From a virus, in the IMG/VR virus record IMGVR_UViG_3300023242_000392, positions 1 through 30,417 of that record: DNA of 30,417 bases, one strand, 5' to 3'. The first letter of the stretch is position 1. Each line of letters opens with the position of its first letter. The notes under the pieces are model-generated. The model did no database searches, was not told the origin of the DNA, and was given only the letters and a program-made list of their open reading frames with translations. Shown here piece by piece: positions 13,965 through 20,772 of the stretch. The position numbers were made by a program, and so were the translations under genes.

Positions 13965-14334
13965 AAAGCGCAGTCTGTCCACCCGATGCCACACGGCCGG
14001 TGTCAACAATCGTGCGCGTCTTTGTGACGCCAGCAAAAGAAAATGTGACAAGATCCGCAGACGTGATTTCAATCCCGATCGGCTCGACAATCACTTGGAA
14101 GTCGCCAGCCTTAATGTTTGTTCCGTCAACCCTGCTGCCGTCAATCAGAAATACCGCCATGCGGGCTGTGACCGCCGTTGGCGTTGTGCCAGCCGTGCCG
14201 CCCGTTGGGTCGCTTGGTCCGCCGCCGGTGGCCTGTGGTGTCGGCTGTTTAATTGTGCCTGCCTGGATCGCGTCCGGCTGCTTTGCGGCGATCTTGTTAA
14301 AAGCCGCTGTTACCTGTGCTGCAATTGTAGCCAT
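13942..14334 (-). CDS. Head closure/connector protein
   Basis: A 130-residue protein: an N-terminal helix (ATIAAQVTAAFNKIAAKQPDAIQ), a disordered proline-glycine-threonine linker, then a beta-rich part (ARMAVFLIDGSRVDGTNIKAGDFQVIVEPIG, SADLVTFSFAGVTKTRTIVDTG) ending in LYDMVCRG. This matches the small-barrel head closure proteins of siphoviruses in size, order and strand pattern. Its start shares a base with the preceding stop (TAATG). The family call is from context as much as sequence. Confidence 0.6.
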   Translation of the reverse strand: MATIAAQVTAAFNKIAAKQPDAIQAGTIKQPTPQATGGGPSDPTGGTAGTTPTAVTARMAVFLIDGSRVDGTNIKAGDFQVIVEPIGIEITSADLVTFSFAGVTKTRTIVDTGRVASGGQTALYDMVCRG

Positions 14335-14825
14335 TAGCCACGCACCATGTTAGCCATGCCCACGCCACCCCGAATGTAACCGCGCAACAGCCCTTCAACC
14401 GCGACAATGCGTGGCGTTGATGTTGGCAGGGTATCGCCCGCGATTGTGATCGGCCCGACCGTGATGCTTTCGCTTGTCGTGCTGGTTTCAATCGTTGCGA
14501 ACGGATCAAGCCCGCCTTGCAGGATAAACGCCATTTCAAATTGCGCGTGCTTGATGTCAAGAGGGATTGTGTCAGGATCGACAGGCCAACTATCCACAAG
14601 GTCATTGACTAAGCGCGGCCACGACATGGCTTGAAATTGAAATTGCTTCATTCCGATGAAAGAGTATTTACGGTCAAGGTAGTTTGCCGCTTTGCGCATG
14701 TTGATTTCGTTCGCCGCATCGGTGGCAGCAAGCGTGTAACCCATGCCCAGCGCGTAGCCCTCGTAATCCGCAAGCGTGCCGTAGCTGTCAGCGTTTACGC
14801 CGCCAATTGTGGTATCAAGTGCCAT
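14334..14825 (-). CDS. Head-tail adaptor (DnaT-like domain annotation)
   Basis: A 163-residue protein starting MALDTTIGGVNADSYGTLADYEGYA. The GGxNADSYxTLADxExYA opening followed by RKAANYLDRKYSFIGMK and MSWPR marks the phage family often labelled putative DnaT-like ssDNA-binding protein. In structural gene clusters this is better read as the connector adaptor protein that binds the portal ring (gp6/gp15 type). It follows the coat gene and precedes the head closure gene, which agrees. An AAGGG ribosome binding site lies eight bases before the ATG. Confidence 0.7.
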   Translation of the reverse strand: MALDTTIGGVNADSYGTLADYEGYALGMGYTLAATDAANEINMRKAANYLDRKYSFIGMKQFQFQAMSWPRLVNDLVDSWPVDPDTIPLDIKHAQFEMAFILQGGLDPFATIETSTTSESITVGPITIAGDTLPTSTPRIVAVEGLLRGYIRGGVGMANMVRG

Positions 14826-14851
14826 GTGCGGTCCCTTCTAAACTTAGTGAA

Positions 14852-14873
14852 GGGGCAAGCCGAAGCCCGCCCC
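14852..14873 (-). terminator. UUCG-tetraloop hairpin after the coat gene
   Basis: On the minus-strand RNA, nine pairs (GGGGCGGGC with GCUUGCCCC, two of them G-U) close a UUCG tetraloop with C-G closing pair. It starts 11 bases after the coat gene stop at 14884. The two wobble pairs only work on this strand, which supports function there. The T-run that follows is poor, so it is a partial terminator or a 3' stabiliser of the coat message. Confidence 0.5.
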
Positions 14874-14883
14874 TCTGCTAAAC

Positions 14884-16050
14884 TTAGCCTAACAGTGTTG
14901 CGACGAAATTCGGCTTCCAAACCTTCGCGGCGTAGAAAGTCGTAATGTCAAACATCGACTTTCCGTAGCCCTTGTAAACGCCGATGTCGTAAACAAGACC
15001 GGAGAGCGGATCCTGTACGGTCAGGCGGTCGACGGCGGCGTCACCACCCAATGGCTGCGCAGGCGGCCGCACAACCAACTCACAGGCCGCGCGGTGGAAT
15101 GCCACGTTGGCTGTGTGGTTGTTCAGGATTGTGATGTTGTCGTTGTCAAGCAACGCAACACGGACACCCGGTGCAGCAATTGTGATGTTGCCAGTCGCGC
15201 CAGACGCAAGGCCCACTTCAACAACATACTTGTTTGCGGTGTCGGATGCGAAAGTAACAACGTCACCGGCCTTGTAACCTGTGCCGCCTGCGGTGATGTT
15301 TTCCAACGGGATAACAGTTGTGCCAACAGCAACGCCGGATGCGTCGTTTGTGCGCCCGCCTGTTGCCGAACCTTTGACGTGCGATGCAATGCCGTTGCTT
15401 TCCTTGAGCATCAAGCCCTGAAGGTTAAGCAATTCGCCGCGACGCAACAGCTCCTCGCCGCCAGCTTCATTGACACGCTGCAATTGTGCAAGGTTGCGCA
15501 ACTTTGTACCTGCGCGGCTGTTCATCGCAATTGTGGCTTGTCCGTCAAGTGGCATTCCGTTGTCAACCAAGATTTCACGGATTTCTGCAACTTCATCAAA
15601 GTTGGAACCGAAAGGCGTGGTGCCAGCTGTGCCGATTGCGCGCGACGCACCAAGTGCAAGCGTAGACGCCGTGTGGCTTTCGATTGCGTTGGTGATTTTG
15701 CGCATGGCTTGTGCGATTTGGTCGCCATAGACGGTTTCGTATCCGGCGCCGTTGTTCAGGTGCTTAATGTCCTCGCCGGTGTAAGGGATTTGAATGTTGG
15801 CAACCTTGTCGATGGTCATTTCCTTGTTGTCAACAGTCTGGTCATCACCTTCTGGGATGGTCATCGCAGGCGCGTAGCTGTCGTTCAGCGTTGGCGTGCG
15901 GGTGTAGGCAGCGCGAACCGTGTCACCAAACGCAGCACCTTCGGAGCCGGCGTTGATTGTAACGGATGGAATGACGCCAACCAATTCACGGCCAACAATG
16001 TCGGCTGCGCGGTAGATGTCTGCTGCGAGGTCTGTGAGTACGTTTGCCAT
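14884..16050 (-). CDS. Major capsid protein, P22 coat-like
   Basis: A 388-residue protein. The opening MANVLTDLAADIYRAADIVGRELVGVIPSVTINAGSEGAAFGDTV is the typical start of P22-like coat proteins (gp5 family). Further typical parts are DNKEMTIDKVANIQIPYTGEDI, an E-loop/spine helix region with GDQIAQAMRKITNAIE, and a C-terminal LVYDIGVYKGYGKSMFDI. Residues 240-300 (TAGGTGYKAGDVVTFASDTANKYV...) look like an inserted beta domain, the place where P22 carries its I-domain. An AAAAGGAG ribosome binding site supports high expression. It follows the scaffold gene, as expected. Confidence 0.88.
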   Translation of the reverse strand: MANVLTDLAADIYRAADIVGRELVGVIPSVTINAGSEGAAFGDTVRAAYTRTPTLNDSYAPAMTIPEGDDQTVDNKEMTIDKVANIQIPYTGEDIKHLNNGAGYETVYGDQIAQAMRKITNAIESHTASTLALGASRAIGTAGTTPFGSNFDEVAEIREILVDNGMPLDGQATIAMNSRAGTKLRNLAQLQRVNEAGGEELLRRGELLNLQGLMLKESNGIASHVKGSATGGRTNDASGVAVGTTVIPLENITAGGTGYKAGDVVTFASDTANKYVVEVGLASGATGNITIAAPGVRVALLDNDNITILNNHTANVAFHRAACELVVRPPAQPLGGDAAVDRLTVQDPLSGLVYDIGVYKGYGKSMFDITTFYAAKVWKPNFVATLLG

Positions 16051-16073
16051 TTGTTAGGCTCCTTTTGCGGGGG

Positions 16074-16778
16074 CTAGTCTTTGACTGTGCCGCCTGATTT
16101 TGCATGTGTTGCGCGCTCGTATTGTGACATTGCGTCAAAAGCCGCGCGCGTGACTGTCGGTTTGTCAGGCGTCCCGCCTTGTGATCCGGCTGGCTTCCCG
16201 CCGCCGCCCTTGCCTGCATCCCGAACCGCGTATGATTTGGATGTCGCAAGTTCCTTCGCCAGATCGGCTAGGGTCGCGCCGTGGTCAGATCCTGATCCAA
16301 TCATCGGCTTTCCGTCGGATGTCATCACCTTTACAGTGCCGTCATCGTGAAACTGTAGGCGGCCCATTGCGCTTGATGCGATGTCGTCAATGGCGTCTGG
16401 AATAAATCCGGCCTTTGCCAACTCTGCTTTCATGTCGCTGGATGCGCCGCGTTGCATCATTTTGCTGATCTTGTCATTTGCGCCGGTCAGCTTGCCTTCG
16501 TAATCGTTCTTCATCGCGTCTAGCTTGGCCTGCGCATCGTCTGCGCCCTTGCCGTTGCCTTTGGCCTTTTCGGTCAGGTCTGCGAATTTGGCGTCGATTT
16601 CATCCGGGCTTCCATACCTTGAATAAGCAGACACATTTTCACGCTCTTTAGATAAAGCGGACCGCAGCCCCGATACGTCCTCTGGTGCAGCAAGCGCGCC
16701 TAGATCAAGGTTGCCGTCTGTTACGTGGGTTTGCAGCCATGTTGGCAGTGTTGTCGCGTCTGATATTTCGATTTTCAT
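16074..16778 (-). CDS. Capsid scaffolding protein
   Basis: A 234-residue, highly charged, mostly helical protein. It has a helical N-terminal part (LRSALSKERENVSAYSRYGSPDEIDAKFADLTEKAKG), a likely coiled coil (DAQAKLDAMKNDYEGKLTGANDKISKMM), a middle AELAKAGFIPDAIDDIASSA, and a glycine-rich linker before a basic C-terminal helix (AFDAMSQYERATHAK). This composition and the position directly before the coat gene are typical of scaffolds, which fill the procapsid and leave or are cleaved before packaging. No protease domain is seen. Confidence 0.82.
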   Translation of the reverse strand: MKIEISDATTLPTWLQTHVTDGNLDLGALAAPEDVSGLRSALSKERENVSAYSRYGSPDEIDAKFADLTEKAKGNGKGADDAQAKLDAMKNDYEGKLTGANDKISKMMQRGASSDMKAELAKAGFIPDAIDDIASSAMGRLQFHDDGTVKVMTSDGKPMIGSGSDHGATLADLAKELATSKSYAVRDAGKGGGGKPAGSQGGTPDKPTVTRAAFDAMSQYERATHAKSGGTVKD

Positions 16779-16822
16779 TGGTTCAGCTTCCCGCTGTTAA
16801 ACGCGTTAGCATCCCGCCAACG

Positions 16823-16846
16823 CAAAAAGCCCCGCCTAAGCAGGGT
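16823..16846 (-). terminator. Terminator-like hairpin upstream of the scaffold gene
   Basis: On the minus strand, CCCTGC TTAG GCGGGG forms six pairs (one T-G) and is followed by CTTTTTG. This is a modest intrinsic terminator 44 bases before the scaffold start. Its place inside the late operon implies attenuation rather than a full stop. In the remaining 217 bases (16847-17063) I see no gene and only a weak TTGACT-containing promoter candidate near 17010. Confidence 0.5.
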
Positions 16847-17063
16847 TGTTTGGTTCGTGTTGTGGTTAGTGTCGCGCCTTGTAAGTGTGTCCCGTCTTGG
16901 GTTGGCATTTACGGGTTAATTATGCCCGATCAGTTGCAACTAAGCCAAAGGAGGAATTGCGCCTCACATCACACACAAAAGGCGCGAAATTACACACTAA
17001 TTAAAGCGCGTAGGTAGTCAAGGCAAGTAATACACCACTTTTACGCAGGGCGCAAGGGGGTTG

Positions 17064-17351
17064 TTACGGTGCGGAAAACTCACAAACCGTGCAAGCCTCG
17101 TCTTTGTAGGTTCCCACCACAAGATACTGGCCGGACAAACGGTCACGCCTCATGTGAAAGAAAACCGACTCGACTTCGGGGTAATCATAAATCGGGCGCA
17201 CAATAGTGTCGCGCGAATACGAATCAACCATTGGCAGCGGCAACATGGCGCGGAACGTGTCGCCACGCTTCATTGCTTCAATGTCAAAAGTCGAGTGAGA
17301 GTCAGCCCAAGCGTCTAAAATTATTTGTTGATTTGTCATGTCATTTTCCAT
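17064..17351 (-). CDS. 95-residue hypothetical protein
   Basis: Protein MENDMTNQQIILDAWADSHSTFDIEAMKRGDTFRAMLPLP... The true start may be the fifth residue (17339), which has GGAAA at a good distance. The rest holds several strands (DTIVRPIYDYPEVESVFFHMRRD, GQYLVVGTYKDEACTVCEF) and may be a small beta protein. Two cysteines close to the C-terminus (CTVC) could bind a metal. It lies between the MuF-type gene and the scaffold gene and is followed by a terminator-like hairpin. No family recognised. Confidence 0.55.
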   Translation of the reverse strand: MENDMTNQQIILDAWADSHSTFDIEAMKRGDTFRAMLPLPMVDSYSRDTIVRPIYDYPEVESVFFHMRRDRLSGQYLVVGTYKDEACTVCEFSAP

Positions 17352-17361
17352 TTGTTGCTGG

Positions 17362-18444
17362 TTAAACCCTAGCCTGCAATTCCATCAACGTCAACGGCCT
17401 ACCGTTTGCATCCATCAGATCCCGAAACGATATTTTCCCGTCACGCCATAGCTTTGCGCGGCCAACGCCTAAGTTCTCGTCTTGCTCTGCAACAGTGCGC
17501 TTTGACAGCCAGCCCTCGAACGAGGTGTCTTGCGCTATCTGCCCGTCAAGGCTCGACCGCGTTGTGTCCGTCATTTCGTCAATGTCAAAACCCAATTCGC
17601 GGAAAGACTTCAGCACAGGCGCAGACGTTGACCGACAGCCCCAATGCAGGTTTCCCGGCCCGCCTCCCCAAGGCAACGTGTGGTCAATCGGTTCATGCGT
17701 GCCGACGGTATATGTCAGCCCGTCGCGCGCACCGCATTCGGTCGTTGTGCGCAGATCAATTGTGCTTACCCACTGTTCGGCTTTTACAATGTCGTCATTT
17801 TCGGCGTAGACCGCTTGCCGCGATGCCTGCGAAACTGCTTGCGTTGCAGATCGCACAAGGCTGTCGGCATGTTGGCGCGTGATGTCCATAAAGCCATTGA
17901 CTACCTCGCCGTTTTGCTTTCCGCCCCGAATGCGCCGAATTAACTGCGCGTTTGTTTCGCCTTGCGCGATGCCAAGCCGCATGTTGTCTGTGAACCGCTT
18001 AAGCGTGTCGCCAGCTTGCCGTGATAGGGTTTCGGCCACTGGTGCGCCCTGAACCAAAAGATCGCCCGTAATGGCCACCAATTGCCCGCGTGTCAGTTCG
18101 GACGTGATAAGCTGCACGCCTGCACCGTTGTTGATCGCAGCGACAGCAAACCGCGCTTCCATGTCCGCAATCTCGCGCAGTTCATTGGCCAGCCGCTTGC
18201 CTTCGCTGCGATAGGATGCAACGATTGTGGCCTTGACCTGATCGAGCAGCTTTTCCAGCCGGGCCGCGCGGCGCGATATGCTGCCAATACCAGTCGGATC
18301 AATCCGCGCAAGCTGTGCAACAATGTCGCCTTGCAGCGTTGCCAGAAACTTGTTCACATCACGCGCTTGCCCCGCGGCTAGCCTTTGCAGGTCCAGCGCA
18401 CGGGTTTGCATGGCGTCTAAGATTTTATCGTTTGCAGATGCCAT
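17362..18444 (-). CDS. Minor head protein, MuF/SPP1 gp7-like
   Basis: From the ATG at 18444 (AAGGGGAAG upstream) the protein is 360 residues. The first 140 are long helices. The MuF-type domain follows: GETNAQLIRRIRGG, a helical part (RQHADSLVRSATQAVSQASRQAVYAEN), then EQWVSTIDLRTTTECGARDG, PWGGGPGNLHWGCRST. The C237, D241 and C270 positions, with NLHWGCRS, are the family hallmark. The C-terminal 80 residues (SFEGWLSKRTVAEQDENLG) are also usual. MuF proteins are minor head components that enter the capsid with scaffold and may leave with DNA. The gene partly overlaps the small gene upstream (18425-18444). Confidence 0.88.
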   Translation of the reverse strand: MASANDKILDAMQTRALDLQRLAAGQARDVNKFLATLQGDIVAQLARIDPTGIGSISRRAARLEKLLDQVKATIVASYRSEGKRLANELREIADMEARFAVAAINNGAGVQLITSELTRGQLVAITGDLLVQGAPVAETLSRQAGDTLKRFTDNMRLGIAQGETNAQLIRRIRGGKQNGEVVNGFMDITRQHADSLVRSATQAVSQASRQAVYAENDDIVKAEQWVSTIDLRTTTECGARDGLTYTVGTHEPIDHTLPWGGGPGNLHWGCRSTSAPVLKSFRELGFDIDEMTDTTRSSLDGQIAQDTSFEGWLSKRTVAEQDENLGVGRAKLWRDGKISFRDLMDANGRPLTLMELQARV

Positions 18445-18610
18445 TCTTCCCCTTGTCCCCAGCAACAACTGGAATATGCTGCATTGCTGCGTCTTGGCGA
18501 TCTATTTCGGCGCATCTTTTAACTTGCTTTGTCCCCCTACCCAGCCTGCCGACATTTCTATTAAAAAGTTTAATAATGGCATCTCTTTTTTCGTCAGTTC
18601 TTATAGACAT
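18425..18610 (-). CDS. 61-residue basic hypothetical protein
   Basis: Starts at 18610 with AAGGGG six bases upstream and overlaps the preceding gene by ten bases and the MuF-type gene by twenty. The protein (MSIRTDEKRDAIIKLFNRNVGRLGRGTKQVKRCAEID...) is strongly basic and helical in its first half. The overlaps and the ribosome binding site are the main evidence. It may act in head assembly or bind DNA, but no domain is recognised. Confidence 0.5.
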   Translation of the reverse strand: MSIRTDEKRDAIIKLFNRNVGRLGRGTKQVKRCAEIDRQDAAMQHIPVVAGDKGKNGICKR

Positions 18611-18804
18611 TTGGCCCCCTTATTTATCTGGCTCGCGCTCTTTGTTAAACGAAACCCAACGGTTTGCGGATTGGAATACGGCAGTCGATTTCCATCTGGT
18701 CCCAAGAGCCTTGAATGTGTTCGGTGTTTTGTCACGTGTACTTCGTCAGCGTAGATGCCTGACTCCCCACTCCCCGGTTCGTAAACTTCTCTTGATCCCG
18801 CCAT
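18601..18804 (-). CDS. 67-residue hypothetical head-region protein
   Basis: From the ATG at 18804, which has an AAAGGAG ribosome binding site; the frame continues eight codons upstream to a weaker start. The protein MAGSREVYEPGSGESGIYAD... contains RLLGPDGNRLPYSNPQTVGFRL. The LGPDGxxLPY segment recurs in small phage proteins next to portal and MuF genes, as I recall, but their function is unknown. Mostly polar with no membrane segment. Confidence 0.6.
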   Translation of the reverse strand: MAGSREVYEPGSGESGIYADEVHVTKHRTHSRLLGPDGNRLPYSNPQTVGFRLTKSASQINKGAKCL

Positions 18805-18868
18805 GTCATTCTCCTTTGTTACCCTCACACCATACCCCGCCCCGCGCGCGAAATCAACGCTTAGGCTT

Positions 18869-19744
18869 TTACGTAAATATTGAAGTTAGCACAAAATCAA
18901 CAGTAGATGTGCCTGTCACGTTATCGTTCGCAGCCCCCAGCGTCATTGTCATAGCAATACCGTTAGAAAACGAAAGGCCCTCGCTTGGGATAGGGTAGGC
19001 TAGGGTAGCAGCAACCGGTAAGGCTATAACAATGACAGGGGTTCCAGCACCCGCAACAGGTGTTGTCGCTGAATCGTAAATCTTAACGTAACGCGGTGTT
19101 GCCGTAAGATTTGTCATAACGATCGCCCGCAGATTAGACGCTTGCCCACGCAAAACCCTAGAATTTACGTTTACAGGGCCAGCCGCGCCCACATAATAAT
19201 CATTAAGAAGAGTCTCTGCGTCGGTGACAATGCCTACGTTACCGATCTTTTTAGTCGTCTCAGGGTTTAGCGTAACAGGGCCAATAGCAGCAATAAGGCC
19301 AGATGAGTTTTCGTCCCTATGTCCAAACGCGACGCCCTCAATAATGCCTGAACTGTAGGCTGTAGCGCGGATACGCACGAACCTATAAATTGTTGGAACC
19401 TTTATCAACCTATTTTCTGTGGTTGATGTTTCGCCGTTTGCCAGCCCGCCGCTTGGATTTGAGGTGACAATAGGGTAAAACGTGCCGCCATCATTGGAGC
19501 CTTGAAAAGATATAGTCGCCACCCAATTACCAGTTAGCTGCAGGCTGATAAACTTGTACTGAGACACGTCAAGGGACGCAATTAGATCGTCGTTTAATGC
19601 CTGCACGTCAGTCACCGCAATCGGTATCGGAAGGGATTGAAAACCCACAACTCCTTGATCGTCCATCACTGTTACTTTGAGCGATTTTGAAACTGGAAAC
19701 ACACCTGCGATGTCGGTGCCTTCCCCTCTAATCTGTGTTGACAT
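18869..19744 (-). CDS. Structural protein with jellyroll-like domain, possible head fibre
   Basis: A 291-residue protein rich in strands. Residues 60-150 have the pattern SLDVSQYKFISLQLTGNWVATISFQGSNDGGTFYPI ... TIYRFVRIRATAYSSG, which resembles discoidin or jellyroll modules found in phage structural proteins: a TGxWxATxxFQGSNDGG strand-turn pattern and an RFVRIRATAYSSG strand. The C-terminal half (RAIVMTNLTATPRYVKIYDSATTPV ... VDFVLTSIF) is a second beta domain. It sits with the collagen-like gene between portal and MuF genes, so both may be surface or head-decoration proteins. A role in adhesion is an inference. Confidence 0.55.
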   Translation of the reverse strand: MSTQIRGEGTDIAGVFPVSKSLKVTVMDDQGVVGFQSLPIPIAVTDVQALNDDLIASLDVSQYKFISLQLTGNWVATISFQGSNDGGTFYPIVTSNPSGGLANGETSTTENRLIKVPTIYRFVRIRATAYSSGIIEGVAFGHRDENSSGLIAAIGPVTLNPETTKKIGNVGIVTDAETLLNDYYVGAAGPVNVNSRVLRGQASNLRAIVMTNLTATPRYVKIYDSATTPVAGAGTPVIVIALPVAATLAYPIPSEGLSFSNGIAMTMTLGAANDNVTGTSTVDFVLTSIFT

Positions 19745-19763
19745 ATTTTATTCCAATCGTGTG

Positions 19764-20561
19764 TTAAGCTAAGGTCCAATTGACCAGATAAAGCCCTTGC
19801 GCGGGGCCGTGTTCCATTGTGCCGTGAATTGTAAAGCCTACGCCCACCGTGTAAGCGCTAACCGCGACGCGAATAGGGTCAATCAGCAGGTCATTCAATG
19901 AGTTATCCGCCGTGGCTTCAATCCGCATTTGCAACATGACAACAGACGTTGACGTAATGCCCGAAAGCCCCGTGATGTCTACGGTTGCGATGTTGCTGTC
20001 GTCTGCAAAGTCTAGCGTTGCAATGCCGCTTGGCCTAGCCGTGGACGGCCCGCCTGCAATCATTCCGTGAAACTGTGACCCGTCTTTGCCTTTGGGCAGC
20101 TTGCCCGCGTCGATCGTGCGCCCGTCTGTCAGTGTGACAATAAGATGCCCGCGCTTGTCTACGCTTGTGTTGTCAACGCCCACGCCGTCAGCGCCGTCGG
20201 TTGCTGTGGCGTCTTTGCCGTCGAGACCGTCTTGGCCGTTTATTCCGTTTGTGCCGTCCGTGCCGTCTTGGCCGTCAATTCCATCTTGACCGTCTTTGCC
20301 GTCTGCGCCGTCATCGCCGTCCGCGCCATTGGAACCGTCTCGCCCGTCAGTGCCGTTGTCGCCGTCCAATCCATTCCCGCCGTCAAGGCCGTTGATGCCA
20401 TTTTTCCCGTCCGATCCATCTGCACCTTCCGTGCCGTCAGCCCCATTCGTGCCGTCTTGCCCATCAATGCCATTGATCGCCTTGCGCGCCTCGACAGCCT
20501 TTAGCCGGTCACGCAACAGCGCAAAGCCCTTGCCGACAAACTCGCCTAGATCATCATGCAT
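19764..20561 (-). CDS. Collagen-like protein, proline-free Gly-X-Asp/Asn repeat
   Basis: A 265-residue protein. Residues 1-30 form a helix (DLGEFVGKGFALLRDRLKAVEARKA). Residues 31-117 are 29 uninterrupted Gly-X-Y triplets. Residues 150-265 form a beta-rich C-terminal domain (GHLIVTLTDGRTIDAGKLPKG ... TSVVMLQMRIEATADNSLND ... GLYLVNWTLA) that probably trimerises and nucleates the triple helix. In every triplet the Y position is Asp, Asn or Glu (20, 8 and 1 times) and no proline occurs, unlike animal collagens. Phage collagen-like proteins form trimeric fibres or head decorations. The gene lies between portal and MuF genes, which suggests a head-associated fibre. Confidence 0.75.
   Translation of the reverse strand: MHDDLGEFVGKGFALLRDRLKAVEARKAINGIDGQDGTNGADGTEGADGSDGKNGINGLDGGNGLDGDNGTDGRDGSNGADGDDGADGKDGQDGIDGQDGTDGTNGINGQDGLDGKDATATDGADGVGVDNTSVDKRGHLIVTLTDGRTIDAGKLPKGKDGSQFHGMIAGGPSTARPSGIATLDFADDSNIATVDITGLSGITSTSVVMLQMRIEATADNSLNDLLIDPIRVAVSAYTVGVGFTIHGTMEHGPAQGLYLVNWTLA
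20211..20471 (-). repeat. 29 Gly-X-Y triplets (9-bp periodic DNA)
   Basis: The stretch encodes 29 triplets GXD, GXN or GXE. On the plus strand it appears as recurring GCCGTC/GCCGTT blocks with nine-base spacing. Low sequence complexity makes it liable to copy-number change. Confidence 0.9.
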
Positions 20562-20569
20562 TCGCGGCC

Positions 20570-20623
20570 CTACTTCTTTGGCTTTGGCTTGCGTTTGGTT
20601 GTTGGCTTTTTAGGGTATCTCAT
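20570..20623 (-). CDS. 17-residue Lys/Pro-rich basic peptide
   Basis: An ATG at 20623 with AGGAG six bases upstream opens MRYPKKPTTKRKPKPKK and stops at 20570, eight bases before the collagen-like start. Ten of 17 residues are Lys or Arg-type basic or proline-adjacent, with no hydrophobic core. The ribosome binding site and the close fit between neighbours make it a plausible gene. It could bind nucleic acid or act as a leader coupled to the fibre gene. No family is known to me. Confidence 0.4.
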   Translation of the reverse strand: MRYPKKPTTKRKPKPKK

Positions 20624-20650
20624 GGGGCGCTCCTATTTGCGATGTAATTT

Positions 20651-20764
20651 TTACAAAGAAATTCTAAAAAAGTGTGGGGCAATACTTCCAAAAAGAAAGC
20701 AAAAGGCAAAGAACGCCCAAACATGCCAGTTTTTCCGTGGTTTACTTTTTAGCCAGTCAATCAT
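20651..20764 (-). CDS. 37-residue single-pass membrane protein
   Basis: An ATG at 20764 with AGGGG six bases upstream opens a frame of 37 codons ending at 20651. The first 12 residues are basic (IDWLKSKPRKN) and the rest is hydrophobic and aromatic (WHVWAFFAFCFLFGSIAPHFF). This suggests an inner-membrane protein with the N-terminus in the cytoplasm. It lies eight bases beyond the portal stop. Its membrane nature is odd for a head operon; superinfection exclusion or injection functions are possible. Neither is shown. Confidence 0.5.
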   Translation of the reverse strand: MIDWLKSKPRKNWHVWAFFAFCFLFGSIAPHFFRISL

Positions 20765-20772
20765 TTTTGCCC

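Noticed and set aside
15094-16077. A 327-codon plus-strand open frame opposite the coat gene
   Set aside because: It is a frame forced by the codon use of the coat gene; rich in Cys and Val in a non-protein-like way and without a start signal.
16947-17004. Strong AAAGGAGG on the plus strand followed by a 15-codon TTG frame
   Set aside because: No plus-strand gene context; the peptide is too short and starts with TTG. It may be a chance sequence.
20211-20471. Periodic GCCGTC blocks that could be mistaken for a CRISPR-like or iteron array
   Set aside because: The period is nine bases and in frame with Gly-X-Y codons; it is explained by the collagen-like protein.
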